DNA of 64,000 nucleotides, from positions 1-64,000 of the forward strand of contig NZ_VYRZ01000005.1 of assembly GCF_008710705.1 (NCBI RefSeq), written 5' to 3'. The notes below the pieces were generated by a model, which was not told the origin of the DNA, did not search any database, and worked only from the letters and a program-made list of their open reading frames with translations. Positions 15,111 through 23,596 of this stretch are shown here, piece by piece (position 1 is the first letter of the stretch; each line of letters starts with the position of its first letter). A program made the translations under genes and the position numbers. The stretch is from Microbacterium radiodurans (GTDB lineage: Bacteria > Actinomycetota > Actinomycetes > Actinomycetales > Microbacteriaceae).

Positions 15111-17174
15111 TCATCCGAGCGTGATGATCGACAGCGGAGTGCCGTTTTCTTTCGGGTACTCACTGTCGGGACGCGGCTTATCGAGGTTCGACTTCGCGGA
15201 CTCCCACCGCATGACGTAGTTACCGCCGCCACCATCACCGGCAATCTGAGTAATCAGATCCCATGCTGGGTTGGTGTTTCGGACCGTCGTCACCTGGGAG
15301 GGGTGGGATGGCGGAGTCGGCACCTCGGCGTGCGGCGTCAGGTTCGCGTTCAACACGATCGTGCGCTGAGACCCGAGGCAGCCGAAGGGAAGAGCGATCC
15401 GACCGTCCGGCAGCGACGAAGGACGGCCGAGAGTGATGTCGTTCTGCAACGAACCGCCGCCGCCGAAGTCCCACCGCCCCGACCACTGGGTGACCTGCGT
15501 CTTGGTCCAGGTGGAGCCCGCGGCCTTGGCGACGTAGAGCTGACTGTTCCCGGCCGCGTCGTACTTGTGGTACGAGATGATCGGCACGTTGCCGGCGAAT
15601 CCTTGCACCGCGAGTCCGTTGAGCAGGCCCTCGTAGATCGGCACGTCGTCGACGACCACCCCGGGCTGGTTGTACTTCACCGGCAGGGTGATGGGCGTGC
15701 CGGCAAGGGTCTCCCAGTTCACAAGGTCAGGGCTCCGCATGTAGGACAGGCGGCTGTTGGTCGCGGCATCCGGCGTGTCTCGCCACACCCAGGTCACGTG
15801 ATACATCCCATCGGGGCCCAGGCGCGGCTGCCCACCGGTGTAGGCGCTCCGCTGCCCCTCTCCATCGAACAGCGGGCCGTCGATCAGCTCAGACCAGGCG
15901 TTCGTGGCGTGGTTGTACCGGTAGTAGTAGTTGACCCCGTCTCCGCTTCCTCCGCTGCGGAAGGTGAAGATCAGGCCGCCGTTCTTGTCCTTGATGAAGG
16001 TCGGATAGGTGACCTTCTGCTCCTGTGCCGGATCGACGAGCGAGGCGACTCGGGCCAGAGACTGCACGTTCCCGGGCGTACTCGTCTTCCAGTAGTTCAG
16101 CGGCACACCGTGCATGTTGCCCGAGACGTGAAGGTTGCCGTTCGGGTCGAGCTGCATGGTCACGTAATTGTGACTGTCATAGCCGATCTCGGTGTCGAGG
16201 ACCTTTCGCGACCACGTCGTCGAGGGAAGAGTCCGCTTCGCCACGACGAGCTCGTGATGGACGTTGTAGTAGGCGACGTACTGGTCGGAACCGTTGGTGA
16301 GCAGTGCCTGACCGACCGGGTGCGAGGCGAGGGCTCTGTCGACGACGGTCTCGCTCACGAAGACAGGCGTCTGATTGGGGAGCGTGTACGAGCTTCCGGC
16401 TGCTGGAGTGCACTGGAGCGCAGCGGGTGGGGCCGGGGCCACGGCCGCCGCACTGCTGGTCTCGATCGAGAAGTTGTCGTAGACCCCCGTGCCATCCAGG
16501 GAGTAGAGAGCTGCCTTTCCGCCGTACAGCTGGGGCGCAGCAAAGCCCGGGTACGCCGCCTGCTGGAGGAAGACCTGACCGTTGATCGCCAGCGAGGCGC
16601 TCAACCGCCCGGTGGTTCCAGCCGAGGAGAGAGACATCGTTACGGTGTCGCCCTTTTCGAACTTCGCGAGTCCGGATGCGATCTGACGGGCGGTGCTGCC
16701 GTCGGATCCCGTCAGCTGCATGACCTGCCAGCGCCCACCCGTGTCATTCGCACCTCGTCCGATGCGAAAGACGTAGGCGTTCTGGGTGCCGTTGGCCTGC
16801 GTCGACACGTTCGTCGCGATGCCGTTCCACGTCCGGTCTCCCGTGGGCACCGTCACATCAGCGGTGACGATGTACTTGTTTCCCAGCGTCACCCCGTTCT
16901 GGATGGCCATCTGATCGGTGGGACCACCGTTCGCAACGAGAGTCGTCGGTCGCGCCTGACCGGAGTTGATGCGCCAGGTGCCACGCGCCTCGACCCAGTT
17001 CTGGCCCAGGACCCCGTTCGCGCGTGAGAACGAGTCCGACCACGTCGTATCGATCGGGGGACCCGCTACGGCAGGGCTGGCCGGGGCGGTGATCAACCCG
17101 GCGATGACGACGGTCGCCGCAGCGACCAGCTTCCACCGGTGCCCACTGCGTCTCTGCACGTCATGAGTCTTCAT
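15111..17174 (-). CDS. Secreted BNR_4-type beta-propeller protein, probable polysaccharide lyase
   Basis: A 687-residue exported protein. Signal peptide 1-37 (AVA cleavage), an N-terminal beta-sandwich-like module (about 40-225, WSDSFSRANGVLGQNW), then a seven-bladed propeller of BNR_4 type (about 250-680). Typical motifs are HNYVTMQLDPNGNLHVSGN followed by MHGVPLNYWKT, and GQPRLGPDGMYHVTWVW. BNR_4 proteins include polysaccharide lyases such as ulvan lyases and L-rhamnose-alpha-1,4-D-glucuronate lyase. The nearby rhamnose mutarotase makes a rhamnose-uronate lyase the best guess. ATG at 17174 has AAGGGA upstream and begins the signal peptide. A LacI-type operator palindrome lies at 17218-17233. 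Specificity is inference. Confidence 0.8.
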   Translation of the reverse strand: MKTHDVQRRSGHRWKLVAAATVVIAGLITAPASPAVAGPPIDTTWSDSFSRANGVLGQNWVEARGTWRINSGQARPTTLVANGGPTDQMAIQNGVTLGNKYIVTADVTVPTGDRTWNGIATNVSTQANGTQNAYVFRIGRGANDTGGRWQVMQLTGSDGSTARQIASGLAKFEKGDTVTMSLSSAGTTGRLSASLAINGQVFLQQAAYPGFAAPQLYGGKAALYSLDGTGVYDNFSIETSSAAAVAPAPPAALQCTPAAGSSYTLPNQTPVFVSETVVDRALASHPVGQALLTNGSDQYVAYYNVHHELVVAKRTLPSTTWSRKVLDTEIGYDSHNYVTMQLDPNGNLHVSGNMHGVPLNYWKTSTPGNVQSLARVASLVDPAQEQKVTYPTFIKDKNGGLIFTFRSGGSGDGVNYYYRYNHATNAWSELIDGPLFDGEGQRSAYTGGQPRLGPDGMYHVTWVWRDTPDAATNSRLSYMRSPDLVNWETLAGTPITLPVKYNQPGVVVDDVPIYEGLLNGLAVQGFAGNVPIISYHKYDAAGNSQLYVAKAAGSTWTKTQVTQWSGRWDFGGGGSLQNDITLGRPSSLPDGRIALPFGCLGSQRTIVLNANLTPHAEVPTPPSHPSQVTTVRNTNPAWDLITQIAGDGGGGNYVMRWESAKSNLDKPRPDSEYPKENGTPLSIITLG

Positions 17175-17217
17175 ACGCTTGTCCCTTCGTCGCGACAGTG
17201 TGATTGGCAACGGAACA

Positions 17218-17233
17218 GTTGAATGCATTCAAC
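17218..17233. promoter_or_regulatory. LacI-type operator 1
   Basis: Perfect 16-bp palindrome GTTGAATGCATTCAAC, 44 nt upstream of the BNR_4 start codon. The same 14-bp core occurs at 18390-18403 before the divergent transporter operon, flanking a lacI-family gene. Confidence 0.85.
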
Positions 17234-17301
17234 GTCGCCGCGCACAGTGAAGCACACGACGGGCGGTCCAACAAGAGGGGTCAGCGACCCGACGGCTCAC
17301 C

Positions 17302-18300
17302 TCAGGTCGTCTGTCGCACCTGCAGCTGCGGCTTGAAGAGACTGTGTCGATGAGCGTGATGGGGGTGACGAGCGGTCTCCTCGAGAAGGAGGCTCATCGC
17401 CTCCATCCCCATCTCACGGCTGGGCTGACGGACGGAAGTCAGAGCGGGCGAGAGGGCCGCGGCATACGGGATGTCGTCGTACCCGATGACCGCGACGTCG
17501 TCGGGAATCCTCCGCCCCGACTCGACGAGCGCCTGAATCACTCCGAGAGCCATGAGGTCGTTGGCCGCGAACACGGCGGTGATCCCCTCGAGCTTGCCCG
17601 ACGCCGACATCCGCTCGATCGCCTGTCGAGCGTCGGCGGCGGAGAATGCGCGAGTCCGCTCGAGCGTGGCCTCCACGCCGAGTGACCGTGCGGCATCCAT
17701 CGCGCCGTCGATGCGTGCGCGGACCTGCTGAATGCGGGCGGGCCCGCTCATGACCAGGACGCGTCGATGGCCTCTCTCGACCAGGTGTTCCATGGCGGTA
17801 CGCCCGCCCTGCGCATCGTCCACGGCGACAGAGCAGTAGTCATCGGCATCCCGGGCGTCCTCGACGAGCACCACAGGGGTGCCGAGCGCGCGCAGCTGCT
17901 CCAGACGGTCATGGGTGACGGCGGCGGGCGCGAGGATGACTCCACTCACGCGCTGCTCGAGGAACAGCGAGATGTAGGCGGCTTCCTTCTCTGCGCTCTC
18001 CTTCGTGTTGCCGAGAGTGACGGTGAGACCAGCCCCTGTGGCCACGTCTTCGACGCCTTCGATCAGCTCGGTGAAGAAGGGGTTGCCGATGTCGAGGACG
18101 AGCAGCCCGACGGCGCGTGAGCGACCGACGCGGAGATCCCGCGCCGCGGTGTTGCGGACGTAACCGAGCTCGGTGACAGCAAGTCTGACCCGCTCGAGGG
18201 TGCCTGGCGCGAGCACCTCGGGGCGGTTGAAGAAGTTTGAAACAGTGCCCACGGACACGCCGGCGAGCTGCGCCACCTGTCCGATTCCGACGTCTGTCAT
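17302..18300 (-). CDS. LacI-family transcriptional regulator of the rhamnose-linked locus
   Basis: A 332-residue regulator with an N-terminal helix-turn-helix (IGQVAQLAGVSVGTVSNFFN, about 6-25), hinge (AARDLRVGRSRAVGLLVLD) and periplasmic-binding-protein-like effector domain (ending VIGYDDIPYAAALSPALTSV). Members bind short CG- or GC-centred palindromes and release them on binding a sugar. Two identical TTGAATGCATTCAA sites, one in front of the BNR_4 gene and one before the transporter operon, bracket this gene, so it most likely controls both arms and itself. The inducer is unknown; a rhamnose-containing oligosaccharide is suggested by context. Confidence 0.92.
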   Translation of the reverse strand: MTDVGIGQVAQLAGVSVGTVSNFFNRPEVLAPGTLERVRLAVTELGYVRNTAARDLRVGRSRAVGLLVLDIGNPFFTELIEGVEDVATGAGLTVTLGNTKESAEKEAAYISLFLEQRVSGVILAPAAVTHDRLEQLRALGTPVVLVEDARDADDYCSVAVDDAQGGRTAMEHLVERGHRRVLVMSGPARIQQVRARIDGAMDAARSLGVEATLERTRAFSAADARQAIERMSASGKLEGITAVFAANDLMALGVIQALVESGRRIPDDVAVIGYDDIPYAAALSPALTSVRQPSREMGMEAMSLLLEETARHPHHAHRHSLFKPQLQVRQTT

Positions 18301-18389
18301 TGCCGCCTCCGCCTCCGAAGCCCCGCTGCCGCAAGGCGCTGATCCGGATGTGTGACTCGAATTCTATTCCCCGGTGGCGCGTTCTGTGA

Positions 18390-18403
18390 TTGAATGCATT
18401 CAA
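18390..18403. promoter_or_regulatory. LacI-type operator 2
   Basis: Perfect palindrome TTGAATGCATTCAA, 42 nt before the solute-binding-protein start and 90 nt from the lacI start. Identical core to 17218-17233; placed to block the transporter promoter and possibly the regulator's own. Confidence 0.85.
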
Positions 18404-18445
18404 GACGGGTCAGCCGTTTCCCTCTCACAATGAAGTCGAGGAATC

Positions 18446-19732
18446 ATGAAGCGATACTCCTGGGGCGCCACCGTGGCGGCGGGCGTCGTAATCCTGGCAG
18501 GCTGCTCTGCCGGCACCGACTCGCCGGCTGCGGTATCGACGGATGCACCGACGGGCGAACTCCGATACGAGAGCTGGACCCCCACGGAAGTCACGTTCGA
18601 CAGCGTTGTCGCGGCGTTCACCGAAGAGAATCCCGACGTCGACATCGTCGGAACGCTGTCTCCGTTCGAGGACTATCAGACCGCTTTGCAGACACAGCTG
18701 CGCAGCGGACAAGGCCCCGACGTGTTCGTCGTCCAGCCGGGTGCCATGCTCAATCAGTTCGCGCAGTACATCGAGCCGGTCGATTCCTACGCGGAAGCAT
18801 TCGACGGCGCCGATTGGCGAGAGCGGTACAACGCCGAACCGCTCGAGCGGGCGTCGGTGGGCGATCAGACCCTCGGACTACCGGTGGGCTACGGCGTCGC
18901 GGGCTTCCTCTGGGTCAACAACACGATCCTCGAAGAGAACGGCCTCACAGCGCCGACGTCGTACGACGAGCTGAAAGAGGTGTCGGCGAGCCTGCGGGAT
19001 GCCGGGATCCAGCCGATCGCGTTCGGAGCGAAGGACACCTGGCAGGACGTCGACTACTACCTGGCCCTGGCCGCCGCGCTCGATTCCGAGGCCCTCTACG
19101 CCGCGATGGGCGGCGACGGCGCCTGGGATGACCCCGAGCTGATCGAGGCGTTCGCCGCATGGAAGACGATGTTCGACGATGAAGTGGTGCAGCAAGGCGC
19201 CGCGGGCGCGGCAACCTACACCGATACGTACGACCTCTTCACCCGCGGCGAGGCGGCCTTCTTCGCCAACGGCAGCTGGAACCTCGACATGTACCGCAAC
19301 TCGCTCGAACTCGTCGAGGCGTACGACATCGACGTCATGCCGCTGCCGGTTCCGGGAACGACCGACACCGCACCGATCACCGGTGACACCGCCGTGGTCG
19401 TGGTGAACAAAGACAGCAAGAACAAGTCCGCCGCTTTTCAGCTCGCGAGGTACATGAGCAGCGGAGAGGGCGCCCAGATCCTCACCGACGCGGCCCTGGA
19501 CTTCCCCGTCACGGTCGACGGCCCCGCTCCTCAGGGACTGCCCGAACCAGCGCAACAGGCACGTACGACGATCGAGAACCTCATCGCTGAGGATCTCGCC
19601 GGATACCGTCAGGTTCCCTCGCCGTCGGTCAACACCGCTCTCGGCGACGCCCTTGTCGGCCTCATCTCATCCGACCTGACTCCCGAAGAAGCCGCGAGCC
19701 GCGTGCAGGCGGCCGCCGACGAGGCTCAGTAG
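18446..19732 (+). CDS. Sugar ABC transporter solute-binding lipoprotein
   Basis: A 428-residue type I carbohydrate-binding lipoprotein (CUT1 style). Leader ends LAGC with lipidated Cys20; the mature part has the family pattern YESWTPTEVTFDSVVAAFTE, GQGPDVFVVQPG, WVNNTILEENGL and GEAAFFANGSWNLDMY. It captures an oligosaccharide outside the membrane for the two permeases downstream. ATG at 18446 has GAGGAA upstream. First gene of an operon running to 23559 under a LacI operator. No ATPase gene is present; a shared MsmK-type ATPase elsewhere is likely. Confidence 0.93.
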   Translation: MKRYSWGATVAAGVVILAGCSAGTDSPAAVSTDAPTGELRYESWTPTEVTFDSVVAAFTEENPDVDIVGTLSPFEDYQTALQTQLRSGQGPDVFVVQPGAMLNQFAQYIEPVDSYAEAFDGADWRERYNAEPLERASVGDQTLGLPVGYGVAGFLWVNNTILEENGLTAPTSYDELKEVSASLRDAGIQPIAFGAKDTWQDVDYYLALAAALDSEALYAAMGGDGAWDDPELIEAFAAWKTMFDDEVVQQGAAGAATYTDTYDLFTRGEAAFFANGSWNLDMYRNSLELVEAYDIDVMPLPVPGTTDTAPITGDTAVVVVNKDSKNKSAAFQLARYMSSGEGAQILTDAALDFPVTVDGPAPQGLPEPAQQARTTIENLIAEDLAGYRQVPSPSVNTALGDALVGLISSDLTPEEAASRVQAAADEAQ

Positions 19733-19734
19733 CG

Positions 19735-20709
19735 ATGTCGGCGTCGACCGTCACACGCAACGCGACAGCACCGCCCGCTCGCATCGCACCCGCTCCGGCA
19801 CACCGGCGGAGCCGCCGCCCCGCGCACGACCTCGAAGCGCGGTGGCGGCGGGGATGGATCGGCCCGGCGCTCGTCCTGCCCGCGGTCCTCGTCTTCGCGG
19901 TCTACATCGCCTACCCCGTGGTCGCCAACGTCGTGACGAGCTTCCTCGGCAACACCGAGATCGACCCGGCACTGCGATTCGTCGGACTGGACAACTACGA
20001 GTGGGCACTCTCGAATCGGGCATCGCTGCTCGCGTTTCGAAACGTCGCGATCTTCGCCGCGCTGACCATCCCCATCCAGATGGGACTGGGACTCCTCCTC
20101 GCCGTCGGACTGCGAGGGCCGGGCCTTCTGCGGACGGCGATGCGCACGCTGCTCTTCTTGCCCGTGGTGCTGACACCGGTGGTCGTGGGCTACCTCTATG
20201 CCGACCTTCTCGAAGCATCGAACGGTCCCGTCAACGGAGCTCTGCGAGCTATCGGTCTGAACGTCCTGGCGCAGAACTGGCTGGCGGACCCCGCCCTCGC
20301 GCTGCCCGTGGTCGCGCTGGTGAACGTCTGGATGTGGACGGGCTTCAGCATGGCCATCTACCAGGCCGCCCTTACGTCACTCGATGACGAAGTGCTCGAG
20401 GCGGCCGCCCTCGACGGCGCGGGCCGAGCGCAGACGCTCTGGTACGTCATCGCCCCAATGCTCCGACCCGCGCACTTCTCCCTGCTGATCCTCGGGATGA
20501 TCGGCACGCTCAAGACGTTCGACCTCGTCTACGTGCTGACCCGCGGTGGCCCGGACAACGCGAGCCAAGTGCCGACCACACTCCTCTTCCAGACCCTCCT
20601 CGACGGTCGCGACGGCCGCGCGGCAGCCATCGGCACCATCGTGCTCCTCGCGGCGCTCATCGTCACGGTCGTGCAGCTGCGCCAATACCTGAAAGGCGCC
20701 CGCGCATGA
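19735..20709 (+). CDS. Sugar ABC transporter permease (MalF type)
   Basis: A 324-residue permease with a basic N-terminal tail and six membrane helices (FNLALVLPAV-like first helix near residue 40). The cytoplasmic EAA loop is EAAALDGAGRAQTLWYVIAP, which docks the shared ATPase. It starts two nucleotides after the binding-protein stop and overlaps the next permease by 4 nt (ATGA), showing translational coupling. It forms the membrane channel together with the following gene. Confidence 0.92.
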   Translation: MSASTVTRNATAPPARIAPAPAHRRSRRPAHDLEARWRRGWIGPALVLPAVLVFAVYIAYPVVANVVTSFLGNTEIDPALRFVGLDNYEWALSNRASLLAFRNVAIFAALTIPIQMGLGLLLAVGLRGPGLLRTAMRTLLFLPVVLTPVVVGYLYADLLEASNGPVNGALRAIGLNVLAQNWLADPALALPVVALVNVWMWTGFSMAIYQAALTSLDDEVLEAAALDGAGRAQTLWYVIAPMLRPAHFSLLILGMIGTLKTFDLVYVLTRGGPDNASQVPTTLLFQTLLDGRDGRAAAIGTIVLLAALIVTVVQLRQYLKGARA

Positions 20710-21476
20710 CCGGCGGTCGTATCGCTCTGACCGCGATCGCCGCCGTGACGGTGCTCTGGATGCTGCCGCTCATCCGACTCGTGACCCTCTCGCTCGAAGG
20801 CGACGGCATGGGCAATTACGTCGACGTCGTGCAGAGCGAAGGACTCCTGCGGTACCTCGGCAACAGCGCTCTCGTGACCGGCGTGACGGTGGTGCTCGTT
20901 CTGGTGTTCGCCTCCGCCGGAGCGTTCGCGTTCAGCAAGCTGCGTTTCCGGGGCCGCAACGTCATCTACGCGATACTGCTCACCGGCCTCATGATCCCGG
21001 TCGCTGCCATCCTCGTTCCGCTGAGCGAGATCCAGAAGGCCTTCGGGCTCTACAACACCTACCCCGGGCTGATCCTCCCGTACACGGCGCTCGCTCTTCC
21101 GTTCGCGCTGATCCTGCTTCGTGGTGCGTACGACGCACTGCCGGATCAGCTTCTCGAGGCCGCCGTCGTGGACGGGGCCAGCACCTTCCGCGCGTTCGTG
21201 CGCGTACTGCTGCCGCTGACCAGTCCGACGCTGGTGATGGTGGGCATCTGGACGTTCCTCAATTCGTGGAACGAGTTCCTGCTGGCACTGCTGTTCATGT
21301 CGGCGCCCGACATGCGAACCGTCACCGTCGTGCCGGCGAGCTTCCAGCTGGCATTCTTCGTCGACGTCCCCAAGATCTTCGCGGCGCTGGTCCTCATCCA
21401 GCTGCCGGTCGTGCTTCTTTACGCAGCCCTGCAGAAGAAGTTCGAATCCGGGCTCACAGCGGGGGCGGTGAAGTGA
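20706..21476 (+). CDS. Sugar ABC transporter permease (MalG type)
   Basis: A 256-residue, six-helix permease of the CUT1 family, with EAA loop EAAVVDGASTFRAFVRVLLP and the typical NSWNEFLLAL segment. It overlaps the upstream permease by 4 nt and the downstream mutarotase by 4 nt (GTGA). At 256 residues it is slightly short at the N-terminus for the family but retains all helices. Confidence 0.92.
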   Translation: MTGGRIALTAIAAVTVLWMLPLIRLVTLSLEGDGMGNYVDVVQSEGLLRYLGNSALVTGVTVVLVLVFASAGAFAFSKLRFRGRNVIYAILLTGLMIPVAAILVPLSEIQKAFGLYNTYPGLILPYTALALPFALILLRGAYDALPDQLLEAAVVDGASTFRAFVRVLLPLTSPTLVMVGIWTFLNSWNEFLLALLFMSAPDMRTVTVVPASFQLAFFVDVPKIFAALVLIQLPVVLLYAALQKKFESGLTAGAVK

Positions 21477-21823
21477 CCGATAAGGCCTGCTTCCTCCTCC
21501 GCATACGTCCCGAACATCTTCCGGAGTACACGCGCCGCCATGCCGATCTCTGGCCCGAAATGCGTGCCGCGCTCGACACGGCCGGCTATCGCAACTACTC
21601 GATCTTCGCCGACGAGAGCGGCCTCCTCGTGGGCTACTTCGAGGCCGACGACACCGCGCGAAGCGCGCAGCGCATGGCCGCGCACCCCGTGTCGACACGA
21701 TGGAGCGAGGACATCGGGTGGATGTTCGTGTCGATGGACGGCGCCCGCGACACGCGTGACGGCCACCACTGGCTTCAGCGAGTGTTCGACCTCGACGCGA
21801 CACGGTCGGCGGTGCGTTCATGA
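21473..21823 (+). CDS. rhaM: L-rhamnose mutarotase
   Basis: A 116-residue RhaM-like protein that interconverts alpha and beta anomers of L-rhamnose in the cytoplasm. The family pattern is plain: CFLLRIRPEHLPEYTRRHAD, WPEMRAALDTAGYRNYSIF, LLVGYFEADD and a C-terminal region with MFVSMDG. GTG at 21473 overlaps the permease stop, and the stop overlaps the ATG of the next gene, so it is coupled on both sides. Its presence inside the transporter operon is the main evidence that the imported sugar contains rhamnose. Confidence 0.88.
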   Translation: MTDKACFLLRIRPEHLPEYTRRHADLWPEMRAALDTAGYRNYSIFADESGLLVGYFEADDTARSAQRMAAHPVSTRWSEDIGWMFVSMDGARDTRDGHHWLQRVFDLDATRSAVRS

Positions 21824-23559
21824 CCCTCGCGACTCGACGGATCGCCGTGCTCGGCACCCCGTCTCGCCCCGAGGCGGATTGGTCGACCGACGCACTCCGC
21901 CGCCTCCGAGCGGACGGGTTCACCGGCATCCAGCTCAACATCGCCTGGTCGTACCGTCCGCTCGACGAGCCGCTCTCGCTCGAGGACATCATCTCGGTCG
22001 ACGGCGCCCCGGAGTCGAGAGCCGATCCCGATACCCCCCGCTCGCAACGCCGTGATCAGATGGCTCGCCGAGCGGAGGCCGCACATGAGGCGCACCTGCG
22101 GACCTTTCTCCACGTCGGTCTGCCCTATCAGGGGCGCGCAGGCTTCGAGGGGGCCGGGCTTCCGCAATGCATCTCGGACCCGGACGTACTCGACCGGTAT
22201 GTCGACGCTCTCGGAGACCTGACGGATGCCCTGCCGCACCTCGACGACCTCCTCATCTACACCTACGACCAGGACGCCTGGCTCTGCAGCGAGTTCGAGG
22301 GATGCCCGAACTGCGCCGGTGTCGCGCTCCCGGACAGGCTCGTTCCGTTCCTCAACCGGCTCGCGAGCGCCTGGCGCGCCAAGCGGGCAGACGGGCGTCT
22401 GTGGTGGGAGCCGTGGGAGCTCACCGCGGGCCAAGCCCTCGCCACCGTCACCGGGCTCGATGGCGACACGATCGGCCTGATGGTGCACAGCAACATCGGC
22501 GAGGTGATGACCACGGCACCGGCGGACGTGTTCCTCCACAACATCGCAGCCGTGGCCTCAGCTCGCGGCATCCCGGTCGTAGCTGAAGTCTTCCTCTCGT
22601 CGTCGAACGAGGAAGTTGAGCCGTGGCGTCATCTTCCGGTGCCGCTCTGCACGATTGCGCAGCTCCGCGCGATCAACGCTGTGCCAGGAATCACGGGGGT
22701 CAAAGAGTACTTCGGACTATCGTCGAGCGACGACGACGTGAACACCGTCGCTGCCGTCATGCACCTCAACAATCCGGAGTCCTCCGACCCCGAGATCCTC
22801 GCTCGCGTTGCCGACAGGTGGGGGCACGACTGGTTGAGCGGATTCTGGACGAAGACGTCGGCGGCCTATCGCCTCTACCCCTGGGATCTCTCGTGGTTCA
22901 CCCGGCAGCTCGGTCACAGCTCCCCCGCCCACGCGCTGACAGCCGCAACCCTTCGGGGTACGCAGACCGCGGCCGCCGCGTGGGACACTCCCGCGTGGCG
23001 AGCCTCGCGACGTGGCGTCTTCATCCGCGTGACGAACGAGCCCCCGCACCCGTGGCAGCTCGACGATGCGCGGCATCGATTCCGACTTGCCGCTGACGTC
23101 ATGCGTGGAGCCGTGGACCTCGCCACATCGAGACTCGCCCGTTCGGCGCGGGGTGCTGCCGCCGAGCGCATCGAGCACCAGGTCGTCGACGCAACCCGCT
23201 TCGTCATCCGATGCACCGCCTACGAATGCCACATAGAAGAGACGCTTCTCGCAGCCCGCGCCCGCACCGAGGAAGACCCCGCGGTCAGATCGAGGATCCT
23301 CTCGCAACTCGACCTGACTCTCGCCCGCGACATCGAGAATGTGCGGCATGAGATGCGGCTACCCGCGCTGTCGACGGGTCGACCCCCTACTCCCCTGCAG
23401 CTGGCGGAGAAGTGGGTGATCGAGCTACCCGTGACTGCTGAACCCTTGAAGGAGGCTCGCCGAGAACTCCTCCGCGATCCCGACGGCTTTCTGTCTCACT
23501 ACTTCCTCGAGGGGCCGCACAGCGCGCCCGCTGGGCAGTTCAGTCTCACCTCGGCGTGA
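21820..23559 (+). CDS. Uncharacterised TIM-barrel-like protein of the rhamnose locus
   Basis: A 579-residue protein without a signal peptide, so probably cytoplasmic. The first ~350 residues look like an (alpha/beta)8 barrel: LRRLRADGFTGIQLNIAWSY, then YTYDQDAWLCSEFEGCPNC, LWWEPWELTAG, and GIPVVAEVFLSSSNEEVEPW. The acidic residues at strand ends suit a glycoside hydrolase or lyase active site. The C-terminal ~220 residues are mainly helical. CSEFEGCPNC may bind a metal. It overlaps rhaM by 4 nt and is the last gene of the operon. It probably cleaves the imported oligosaccharide; no family is named with confidence. Confidence 0.7.
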   Translation: MTLATRRIAVLGTPSRPEADWSTDALRRLRADGFTGIQLNIAWSYRPLDEPLSLEDIISVDGAPESRADPDTPRSQRRDQMARRAEAAHEAHLRTFLHVGLPYQGRAGFEGAGLPQCISDPDVLDRYVDALGDLTDALPHLDDLLIYTYDQDAWLCSEFEGCPNCAGVALPDRLVPFLNRLASAWRAKRADGRLWWEPWELTAGQALATVTGLDGDTIGLMVHSNIGEVMTTAPADVFLHNIAAVASARGIPVVAEVFLSSSNEEVEPWRHLPVPLCTIAQLRAINAVPGITGVKEYFGLSSSDDDVNTVAAVMHLNNPESSDPEILARVADRWGHDWLSGFWTKTSAAYRLYPWDLSWFTRQLGHSSPAHALTAATLRGTQTAAAAWDTPAWRASRRGVFIRVTNEPPHPWQLDDARHRFRLAADVMRGAVDLATSRLARSARGAAAERIEHQVVDATRFVIRCTAYECHIEETLLAARARTEEDPAVRSRILSQLDLTLARDIENVRHEMRLPALSTGRPPTPLQLAEKWVIELPVTAEPLKEARRELLRDPDGFLSHYFLEGPHSAPAGQFSLTSA

Positions 23560-23586
23560 TGGTCGCAATCACGCCGAGGTGAGACT
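23542..23586. terminator. Strong bidirectional terminator
   Basis: An 18-bp perfect stem (23542-23559 with 23569-23586) around a 9-nt loop, arms containing CTCACCTCGGCGTGA and its complement. It includes the stop codon of the TIM-barrel-like gene and separates it from the convergent MerR gene. Confidence 0.8.
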
Positions 23587-23596
23587 CGACGCGCGC

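Noticed and set aside
14661-17027. A 788-codon plus-strand frame opposite the BNR_4 gene
   Set aside because: Arg/Val/His-rich without motifs; the minus strand has signal peptide, BNR_4 motifs, ribosome site and operator.
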